In this document: piece after piece, positions 1-6,462 of the stretch
Layout of the letters: each line of letters begins with the position of its first letter
Numbering within the stretch: the stretch's first letter is position 1
Assembly (NCBI GenBank): GCA_944363995.1
Contig: CALVVV010000024.1
Location: forward strand, 1-17,765
Direction of reading: 5' to 3'
Length of the DNA stretch: 17,765 bases
Origin: an uncultured Bacilli bacterium
GTDB taxonomy: Bacteria; Bacillota_I; Bacilli_A; RF39; UBA660
The notes under the pieces: generated by a model
Told to the model about the DNA's origin: nothing
The model's input: the letters and a program-made list of their open reading frames with translations, nothing else
Database searches by the model: none
Translations under genes and position numbers: made by a program

Positions 1-39
1 ATTACAAAAATCTAAAAAGCAACCAGCTTTATATAAATT

Positions 40-2370
40 TTAAATAACATTATTATTAATGCTTTTCCCATAACATCTTTTAAAAAAATCAAAAATATCT
101 TTAAAATTACCTTTTTTTCTTTCTTCGATAATTTCTTTAGCTATCATACTACCAATATTTTTTATATTAGTTAAAGGATAAATTAATTTATTATCTTTAA
201 TAATATAATCACTATCACTCCAATTAATATTAGGTTTTAAAATTTCTATTTTATTTTTACATTCATTTAAATATTCTTTTGTTTTTATTTCACTACCAAT
301 AACCATTGTTAATAAATTTTTTATAAAATAAGGATAATAATACTTTTTTAAATAAGCCATTTTATATGATATTAAGGCATAAGATACAGAATGAGCTTTA
401 TTAAAACCATATGAAGCGAACTTTAATATTAAATTATATATTTCTTCGGCAATTTCTTTACTATAACCATTCTTTATAGTTTGTTTAATAAATTTGTCTT
501 TTTCTTTTAATAAAATATCTTCCTTTTTTTTACTCATAGCTTTTCGTAATAAATCTGCTTCAGCTAAAGAATAATTAGCTAAAATATGCGCTATTTGCAT
601 TATTTGCTCTTGATAAATAATAATTCCATAAGTACTTTTTAAAATTGGTTTTAATGGTTCAATAATAGTATATGGTTCTAAACCATTTTTTCTTTTTATA
701 TAAGTATCAATATTAAGCATTGGTCCAGGTCGAAATAAGGCAATAGCGGCAACTATATCTTCAAAATTATTTATTTTAAATTTCTTTAAAAAATTCATCA
801 TGCCATTTGATTCAAATTGAAAAATACCAACAGTATCTACATTAGTAAAAATTTTTATAGCTTCATTATCATCTAAAGGAATATCTTCAAAATTTATTTT
901 CACTTCTTTTAAAATATTATTTATTAAAGTTAAATTTTTAAGTGCTAATAAATCCATTTTAAGTAAACCTAAATCTTCTAAATAATCCATTGTATAACCA
1001 GTTATATAAAAAGAATCATGATAAATTAAAGGAATTATTTCATCTAAATCTTTCTTTGCCATAACTACCCCAGCAGCGTGAATACTAGTATGACGTTTTA
1101 ATCCTTCAAATTTTAAAGATATTTTATATAATTTTTGTAAATCAAGATTAGTTAATTGATTTTTTATTTTAGAATAATTTTCTTTTAAAGTTAAATTTGA
1201 GTCAATTTGTTTAACAAAATTATCAATTATATTATTATTGATATTTAAAACTTTACCAACATCTCTAAGAACTTGTTTACTACCCAAAGTACCAAAAGTG
1301 ATAATTGGTGCGACTTTTTTAAATCCGTATTTTTCGATACAATAATTCAAGATATCATCTCTTCTTGTATATTCAAAATCAATATCAATATCAGGCATAC
1401 TTATGCGTTCTGGATTTAAAAAACGTTCAAATAATAAATTATATTTAATAGGATCAACAGTAGTAATTCCTAAACAATAGGAAACTAATGAACCAGCCGC
1501 ACTACCCCTACCTGGTCCTACTAAAATATTATTTTTTTTTGCGTATGTCACATAATCCCATACCACTAAAAAATAATTACAAAAATTCATTTTGTTAATA
1601 ATATTTAATTCATACTTTAATCTTTCTAAATAAATTGTTTTTACTTTTGAACCAAAAATTTTTTTTAAACCTTCTTTTACTAATTTTTTTAAATATGTAT
1701 AACTATCTAAATTATCAGGGCAGTCATAAATCGGCAATAAATTTTGTTTAAAAGGTAAGACAAGATTACATAAATCAATTATTTCTTCATTACAATCTTC
1801 AATATATAATTGATAATTTAATAAGTGATTATCATGTTTGTTAATAGTTATCTCATTAACACTAACACCTTTATTAATAGCATACAAAAATTTTAAATAT
1901 TCTCGTTCATTTTCTTCTAAATATAATACTTCATTTAAATAAACGGTTTTACCAGTCAACGTCTTTTTTTCGTCAATATTAGTATATCCTTGATATAAAT
2001 ATTTATAAAATTTATAATTATCATAATTTTCTAAATTATGATAAGGAACAATACAAATTAGTTCATCACTATATTTTCTTAAGATATTCAAATCAATTTT
2101 TTCTTTGGAATTAATTGTACTTAATTTTATTAAATTTTTATATCCTTCAAAATTAAGTGCGTATAATACAATGTCGTTTATTTCTAAACCAATAATAGGC
2201 TTAATATGATTTTTTTGACATTTAATATAAAATTCTAAGGCCCCACACATATTATTATCCGTTATCGCTAGTGCTTTAATATTTTTTTTTATCGCAAAAG
2301 TAATTAAATCATCAATTTTAATTAAACTACTTAATAAACTATTTTCGGTTTTAATATAAAGTGGTCCCAT
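40..2370 (-). CDS. dnaE: DNA polymerase III subunit alpha, DnaE type; ends at an early in-frame stop
   Basis: This is a replicative DNA polymerase of family C (DnaE). In Firmicutes DnaE works beside PolC in lagging-strand synthesis. The visible protein is 776 residues, against about 1000-1150 for the family. An N-terminal PHP domain (about 1-70) has lost the usual HxH and TDH metal ligands (YIK near residue 6, TDN near 38), so it is probably not an active phosphoesterase. The polymerase core shows GPGRGSAAGS at 285-294, PDIDIDF at 326-332 carrying the catalytic Asp pair D327/D329, a third candidate Asp at D473 (LKMDLLALKNLT) and FRPGPM near 546. A helix-hairpin-helix region begins near 735. 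The C-terminal beta-clamp-binding and OB-fold parts are missing because TAA at 42..40 ends the frame, yet the 13 codons beyond it still resemble DnaE. The ATG has an AGGAG site 8 nt upstream. Identity is secure; intactness is not. Confidence 0.93.
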   Translation of the reverse strand: MGPLYIKTENSLLSSLIKIDDLITFAIKKNIKALAITDNNMCGALEFYIKCQKNHIKPIIGLEINDIVLYALNFEGYKNLIKLSTINSKEKIDLNILRKYSDELICIVPYHNLENYDNYKFYKYLYQGYTNIDEKKTLTGKTVYLNEVLYLEENEREYLKFLYAINKGVSVNEITINKHDNHLLNYQLYIEDCNEEIIDLCNLVLPFKQNLLPIYDCPDNLDSYTYLKKLVKEGLKKIFGSKVKTIYLERLKYELNIINKMNFCNYFLVVWDYVTYAKKNNILVGPGRGSAAGSLVSYCLGITTVDPIKYNLLFERFLNPERISMPDIDIDFEYTRRDDILNYCIEKYGFKKVAPIITFGTLGSKQVLRDVGKVLNINNNIIDNFVKQIDSNLTLKENYSKIKNQLTNLDLQKLYKISLKFEGLKRHTSIHAAGVVMAKKDLDEIIPLIYHDSFYITGYTMDYLEDLGLLKMDLLALKNLTLINNILKEVKINFEDIPLDDNEAIKIFTNVDTVGIFQFESNGMMNFLKKFKINNFEDIVAAIALFRPGPMLNIDTYIKRKNGLEPYTIIEPLKPILKSTYGIIIYQEQIMQIAHILANYSLAEADLLRKAMSKKKEDILLKEKDKFIKQTIKNGYSKEIAEEIYNLILKFASYGFNKAHSVSYALISYKMAYLKKYYYPYFIKNLLTMVIGSEIKTKEYLNECKNKIEILKPNINWSDSDYIIKDNKLIYPLTNIKNIGSMIAKEIIEERKKGNFKDIFDFFKRCYGKSINNNVI

Positions 2371-2389
2371 AAAATCAACTCCTAGTATT

Positions 2390-2454
2390 ATTTTACTATA
2401 TTTTATATATTTTTAAAAGAAATATTTGACTTATTTTATAATATATAGTAAAAT
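2390..2454. promoter_or_regulatory. dnaE/rpmB divergent promoter region with a 12-bp inverted repeat
   Basis: The rpmB promoter is clear on the plus strand: TTGACT at 2426-2431, a 17-bp spacer and TAAAAT at 2449-2454, giving a start near 2461. ATATAGTAAAAT at 2443-2454 is exactly repeated in inverted form as ATTTTACTATAT at 2390-2401, so a minus-strand TAAAAT (2395..2390) faces dnaE. With a 17-bp spacer that -10 has only a poor -35 (TTTTAA). It would also start the transcript almost at the dnaE ribosome binding site, so the dnaE promoter is uncertain. The repeat could be an operator or just AT-rich symmetry. Confidence 0.6.
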
Positions 2455-2484
2455 GGAATAGCAAAGAAAACAAGGAGGTATATT

Positions 2485-2655
2485 ATGGCTAAAAAAGTAA
2501 CAAGTAAAAAACCTTTAACTGGTAATTTAAGATCTCATTCTTGTAAAGCAACTAAACATTCTAGGAAACCAAATTTACAAAAAGTAACATTGGACAACGG
2601 TGAAACAATAAGAATGAGTGCTAGAGAATTAAGAACATTAAAAAAAGCTGCATAA
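2485..2655 (+). CDS. rpmB: 50S ribosomal protein L28
   Basis: This 56-residue basic protein is L28 of the large ribosomal subunit. It begins MAKKVTSKKPLTGNLRSH, matching the family's N-terminal pattern of a short basic lead, a Gly-Asn pair and RSH. The family core follows as PNLQKVTLDNGE and then RMSARELRTLKK, equivalent to the usual NLQKV...VSARALKS. It is slightly shorter than the roughly 62 residues of B. subtilis L28 and has a single Cys (residue 20), so it is a zinc-free type. AAGGAGG lies at 2472-2478, 6 nt before the ATG, and a TTGACT/TAAAAT promoter lies just upstream. It is the only plus-strand gene in the window, divergent from dnaE and convergent with the cohesin-like gene. Confidence 0.93.
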   Translation: MAKKVTSKKPLTGNLRSHSCKATKHSRKPNLQKVTLDNGETIRMSARELRTLKKAA

Positions 2656-2670
2656 TACCTTTTAGGTATT
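2654..2670 (+). terminator. Weak hairpin overlapping the rpmB stop codon
   Basis: AATACC at 2654-2659 pairs with GGTATT at 2665-2670 around a 5-nt loop, followed by TTA rather than a real T-tract. The stop codon lies partly inside the stem. It could be a weak first terminator or an mRNA 3'-end stabiliser; the stronger hairpin at 2736 is the more likely end. Confidence 0.35.
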
Positions 2671-2735
2671 TTATGTATTAAAAAAATTTATTCATTAAAT
2701 ATATTATAATAAAATTAAAGAAAATAATTTATTTC

Positions 2736-2771
2736 AATAAAAAGCCAAATTTTTATATTTGACTTTTTATT
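2736..2771. terminator. Bidirectional terminator between rpmB and the cohesin-like gene
   Basis: AATAAAAAG (2736-2744) pairs with CTTTTTATT (2763-2771). After one C/A mismatch, CAAAT (2746-2750) pairs with ATTTG (2757-2761) around a 6-nt loop. A T-rich strand leaves the hairpin on both sides, so it can end plus-strand rpmB transcription and minus-strand transcription of the surface-protein pair. Its position between convergent genes fits. Confidence 0.7.
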
Positions 2772-2789
2772 ATTTTTAATTAATATTAA

Positions 2790-4265
2790 TTATAAACTAG
2801 CCATTTCATCATGATTCTTTTTTGATTCTTTTTTCTGTTTTTTTAAAAGTTTTTTTGTTTCTTTTCTTTTTTGTTTCATTTGTTTTCTTGACAAAGTTGT
2901 ATTTTTATATAATTCATCGCCTAAATCTTTATTCATCTTAATATCGCTTATATTCATTTGCATAGTTTTTTCTAAAAATTCACGTTGTTGTTTATTTTTT
3001 TTATTTAATAAATTGATAAAAAATAAATAAGAAACAGCGGTAAAACCAAACGAACCTAAAATAATATTAAAATATAAGTTTTCTTTATTTGAATCTATGT
3101 TTTCAACTCTTTGTAAAGTATTTTCTTTGGCATCATATTTATATAAATTTTTTTCGCCAGTTTCAAGATTTAAAGCATATATTATTGGATATTCATAACC
3201 ATCACGAGTATAACCAGTTACCGTTTTATTACCAATTGTTATATCTTTTGCTGTATATCCTTTAGGCAATATACCTTCATCAATGTCTAACAAATAAACC
3301 TTGATTTGATTGAAATTAAATTCATTATATATTGTATAATTATTGTCGTCGTAAATATACAAATTAATATTACCGTCTTCATCTTTTAAACCTATTAACG
3401 TAAAATCGATTACTGAGTTATAATAAGCTGGAACTGTTTTATCATCTATTTCAATAGTTGCTAACTGATAGGTGTTATTTATTGAAGGTAAAAATTTTTC
3501 TTCTCTTATAACAGAATAATTTTTACCATCTAAAGTCACATTAATTGGATCTAATTCTTTGACATTGGCATTTATTGTATAAATTCTAGCACTTCCATTT
3601 TCAGCAGTAACAACTACTTTTATATTATTCATTCCTTGAGACAAAGCAACATTTCCATTACCATCAATACTTGCACGATAATCTTCGGTAGTGGCAATAA
3701 TATTAATATTCTTAGTTCCATATTCTAAATCTATATTATATTCTAATGTATCTTTATCAAATTGTGGAGTCAAAGCTTGTCCTTCAATTTCTAATTTTGA
3801 TAAATAATTATTTTTACTGTAACTAGCTTCTAATTGCGATTGTGTCATAATGTTAAAACTAGTACTCGTAGTTTTAACAGTCATTTTAGGAGTACTGTCA
3901 TCATTAGTCATTTCATAAACTTCATTGACATTAAGCTTAACACTACCAGTTCCACTAGATTTAGCTTTAAAAGTAAATGTATATGTTTTAGATTTAGTAG
4001 CTGCTCCACCATTATCCGCAACTTTAAAGCCATCAAATCCATCACTTCGACTAACAAGTGATAAATTTGAAGATGGAACTACAGTAAAATCCCAACTACC
4101 AATATTTGCTGACGAAGAGATTTTAATTTTTACAGTTACATTATCACCTACAATAACTCGTGATTTAGATGAGGTAACAGTTATATTAGCCGTAGCTGCA
4201 TCAACACGATTAATAAATATTAAGCTTAAAAACGTTATAAATAGAGCAAAATATATCTTTTTCAT
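2790..4265 (-). CDS. Membrane-anchored surface protein with cohesin-like and cadherin-like domains
   Basis: This 491-residue type I membrane protein has a signal peptide (1-23, ending VDA). Residues about 25-139 form a beta-rich domain whose start (VIVGDNVTVKIKISSSANIG, then WDFTVV) and end (TFTFKAKSSGTGSVKLNVNEVYE) look like a cohesin module. A cadherin-like beta-sandwich repeat follows (about 154-235: LSKLEIEGQALTPQFD, then MNNIKVVVTAENGSARIYTI). Residues about 240-395 are beta-rich and I do not recognise them. One transmembrane helix (about 397-417) leads to a 74-residue cytoplasmic tail with 19 lysines. The gene starts 12 bp after the stop codon of the dockerin-bearing hydrolase, with AAAGGAGG right at that stop, so the two are cotranscribed and probably translationally coupled. 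By family knowledge cohesins bind dockerins; that this one binds its neighbour is inference. Cohesin-like Ig folds also occur in unrelated adhesins. Confidence 0.8.
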   Translation of the reverse strand: MKKIYFALFITFLSLIFINRVDAATANITVTSSKSRVIVGDNVTVKIKISSSANIGSWDFTVVPSSNLSLVSRSDGFDGFKVADNGGAATKSKTYTFTFKAKSSGTGSVKLNVNEVYEMTNDDSTPKMTVKTTSTSFNIMTQSQLEASYSKNNYLSKLEIEGQALTPQFDKDTLEYNIDLEYGTKNINIIATTEDYRASIDGNGNVALSQGMNNIKVVVTAENGSARIYTINANVKELDPINVTLDGKNYSVIREEKFLPSINNTYQLATIEIDDKTVPAYYNSVIDFTLIGLKDEDGNINLYIYDDNNYTIYNEFNFNQIKVYLLDIDEGILPKGYTAKDITIGNKTVTGYTRDGYEYPIIYALNLETGEKNLYKYDAKENTLQRVENIDSNKENLYFNIILGSFGFTAVSYLFFINLLNKKNKQQREFLEKTMQMNISDIKMNKDLGDELYKNTTLSRKQMKQKRKETKKLLKKQKKESKKNHDEMASL

Positions 4266-4277
4266 TTTTATCCTCCT

Positions 4278-6287
4278 TTATTGTTTTATTTCAGAAATAC
4301 CCAAAATATCTTTTTGGATTTTTAATAAATCTAAAACAGTTATTTTACCATCTTTTCCTACATCAGCCGCTTTAGATTGAACACCAGATAAATTAGAAAT
4401 ACCTAAAATATCTTTTTGGACACGCAATAAATCCAAAACAGTTATTTGTGCATCACCATTAGTATCACCATAAATAACAACTTCAAAAGTTTTACTTTCT
4501 TCTAATACTGTAATGGTTACTTTATAACCTGTTCCGACAGAACCACTATCAACTTCTTTACCTTCTAAATCATAAATTTTAACTTCGGCAAACTCATTTG
4601 CAGTAGTTACTGCTTCCAATATTGTTTTAGCATTAGTTAAACCTGTGATATAGCCATCTTTAAAAGTTCCTGATTTAATATTATTAATAGTTTCTTTTAA
4701 AGTTATAGCATTTTCATCAACTTCTAGTAATTTTACTTTAATATTGTACACCAATTTATCACCATTTTCGGCGGTAACAGTTATTGGAATAATTTGACCA
4801 TCTTTAGTTATAGAAATAGTACCAGTTCCTTTAATTGTCGAACTACTTTCTATTTTTGTTGCAGCTATTTTAACTGACTTTATATTTTCTGGAATACTGA
4901 TTGTATATTCTGTTTTTAAACTATTAAAATTAGTAACACTTTTGCCATTAACAGTTAATGTTTTTAAATAATTAATTGGATTTTTTTCACTTGGATAAGT
5001 TGTTTGTTTTGGCATATTTTTATAAATAGGAATTGTAAATACAAAAGGTAACAAATATAAATTATCTTTAAATATTTTTTTATAAGCTTTATAAGTAGAA
5101 TTAGCTTCACTATAAGGAGCTTCAATATTTTGCATATATTGATGACCATAAAAGCTACATTCACTGATATTAGATTCATCACAAACAACATCCCATTTTT
5201 GAAAATAACCAGTATCTTGTCCAACATTAATATATGATGTTCCAATTAAACTAGTTCCCCTCATAATAGCCTTTTCTTCGGAATTCCAACCTTTTTTATA
5301 AGCATAATTTAAACCATTATAAACAACATCAGTTCCACTAGCACCATAATTAAAAAAGTTGTAATAACCATCAAATTTATCATATTTTCCTGAATAATCA
5401 CCTTTAACTAAGGCACTTCTAGTATAACCTGTTTCTTGTAAAATTCGACTCCCTAAATAATAAGGACTTATATTATATTTTATTCCCGCATTCATAATCA
5501 CTTCTGCAAAAGTTTTACTACCACCATCAACTTTTTCTTTAGCCATAAAGCTACCAGCTAATATTGCTTCAACACCAGCTTCAGTATGTGTTGAAGAACT
5601 ATAAGATAAACTTTCAAACATAAATATTCTATTTTCATTTAAAAAATTTCTAGGATCAAGATAATAAGCAATTATTTCTTCACTAGCTGCATACCAATAT
5701 TCACCACCACCAGAATAATTATTAGCAAATTTATTAGTTTTATAATTATAACTATCCATATGTTTCAAACCATCACGGGAATTATTAGAATCCCAAATTA
5801 AACTATGACCTAAAACCGCTTCATTCTCAACTACTGTATTAAAGTCTAATCTAGTATCATATGCTTTAAAAATAGCATTAGGATAAATAGTATGTAACAA
5901 TCTTAATTTATCATGATAACTTTCTGGAAAAGCTTCTAAACTTTTTTCAAAATCTTCATCAGTTTGAATTTCAATTACTTTAATTAAATCAGCACAAGCA
6001 TAACCAATTCCGGTATCAATTTCAGAATATTCAATTTTATACCATAAGCTACAACTATTATCAGTTTTATCATCGGGCTGATGTTCACTTAAAATTTTCA
6101 TTTGCTCCCCTTCAGCTAAGCCATTTCCTACAGTTGGATGAGAAGTACCAGGACCCGTTCTTACTAAAATACCATCACCTTTAGTAGAACTAACATAGCC
6201 ATATCTTACTTCTTCTGCATGAATTGGAGGAATCAAACTCGCAAACAAAAACAGGAAAACTAAAAAAATATTAACTACTTTTTTCAT
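4278..6287 (-). CDS. Secreted N-acetylglucosaminidase (autolysin) with SH3b, cadherin-like and dockerin domains
   Basis: This 669-residue secreted protein is probably a peptidoglycan hydrolase. It has a signal peptide (1-24, ending IHA) and an SH3b wall-binding domain (about 27-105, with GILVRTGPGTSH). A glucosaminidase domain of LytD/GH73 type spans about 240-370 and includes YNISPYYLGSRILQETGY; E285 is the likely catalytic acid and YYNFFNYGA the partner motif. A cadherin-like beta-sandwich covers about 438-521. A linker (522-606) leads into a C-terminal type I dockerin (607-665): Ca-binding loop 1 runs D608-x-N610-x-D612 to D619, and loop 2 runs D642-x-G644-x-D646 to D653, with Gly where Asn/Asp is usual. 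There is no transmembrane segment besides the signal peptide, so anchoring must come from SH3b or the dockerin. It is the first gene of a two-gene operon with the cohesin-like membrane protein. The ATG follows AGGTGAGG closely. Family assignment is strong; the exact bond cleaved is inferred. Confidence 0.9.
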   Translation of the reverse strand: MKKVVNIFLVFLFLFASLIPPIHAEEVRYGYVSSTKGDGILVRTGPGTSHPTVGNGLAEGEQMKILSEHQPDDKTDNSCSLWYKIEYSEIDTGIGYACADLIKVIEIQTDEDFEKSLEAFPESYHDKLRLLHTIYPNAIFKAYDTRLDFNTVVENEAVLGHSLIWDSNNSRDGLKHMDSYNYKTNKFANNYSGGGEYWYAASEEIIAYYLDPRNFLNENRIFMFESLSYSSSTHTEAGVEAILAGSFMAKEKVDGGSKTFAEVIMNAGIKYNISPYYLGSRILQETGYTRSALVKGDYSGKYDKFDGYYNFFNYGASGTDVVYNGLNYAYKKGWNSEEKAIMRGTSLIGTSYINVGQDTGYFQKWDVVCDESNISECSFYGHQYMQNIEAPYSEANSTYKAYKKIFKDNLYLLPFVFTIPIYKNMPKQTTYPSEKNPINYLKTLTVNGKSVTNFNSLKTEYTISIPENIKSVKIAATKIESSSTIKGTGTISITKDGQIIPITVTAENGDKLVYNIKVKLLEVDENAITLKETINNIKSGTFKDGYITGLTNAKTILEAVTTANEFAEVKIYDLEGKEVDSGSVGTGYKVTITVLEESKTFEVVIYGDTNGDAQITVLDLLRVQKDILGISNLSGVQSKAADVGKDGKITVLDLLKIQKDILGISEIKQ
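4294..4447 (-). repeat. Tandem 52-bp repeat units encoding the two dockerin halves
   Basis: Two 52-bp segments, 4294-4345 and 4396-4447, are offset by 102 bp (34 codons). By eye they match at about 45 of 52 bases. They encode the two calcium-binding helices of the dockerin, each containing ITVLDLL followed by VQKDILGIS or IQKDILGIS. This is the internal duplication expected of a dockerin. Confidence 0.85.
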
Positions 6288-6304
6288 AGCCTCACCTATT
6301 TAAC

Positions 6305-6334
6305 ATTATACCATTTTTCGACATATTTTGTATA
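6305..6334 (-). promoter_or_regulatory. Promoter of the autolysin/cohesin operon
   Basis: On the minus strand TATAAT (6310..6305) is preceded by TGG, an extended -10. An 18-bp spacer separates it from a weaker -35, TATACA (6334..6329). Transcription would start near 6298, about 11 nt before the ATG, giving a very short leader that just includes the AGGTGAGG site. Confidence 0.75.
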
Positions 6335-6370
6335 TAGTAATTTATTATTTACCACATTTTTACATTATTA

Positions 6371-6406
6371 CAAAATAAAAGGAAACCGTAACACTACGAG
6401 TTTCCT
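6371..6406 (-). terminator. Rho-independent terminator of rpoC
   Basis: On the minus strand AGGAAAC then CGTA (one bulged T between) pair with TACG then GTTTCCT around a GTGT loop, followed by TTTTATTTTG. The stem with its U-tract is a good intrinsic terminator, 57 bases after the rpoC stop, separating rpoBC from the autolysin operon. Confidence 0.85.
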
Positions 6407-6410
6407 AAAA

Positions 6411-6427
6411 GTATCATATTCTGATAC
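6411..6427 (-). terminator. Second hairpin just upstream of the rpoC terminator
   Basis: GTATCA and TGATAC form a perfect 6-bp stem with a 5-nt loop, followed by TTTTAGG on the minus strand. It stacks directly before the stronger hairpin, so the pair may act as a tandem terminator or protect the rpoC mRNA 3' end. Confidence 0.45.
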
Positions 6428-6462
6428 ATAATAATATATGCTTTGATTATAATATATATACC

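Noticed and set aside
3834..4380. Plus-strand open frames of 75 and 151 codons
   Set aside because: They lie antisense within the cohesin-like and autolysin genes, have no ribosome binding site and resemble no family.
4964..5245. Minus-strand open frame of 93 codons
   Set aside because: It is another reading frame inside the autolysin gene, whose domains are all accounted for in the main frame.
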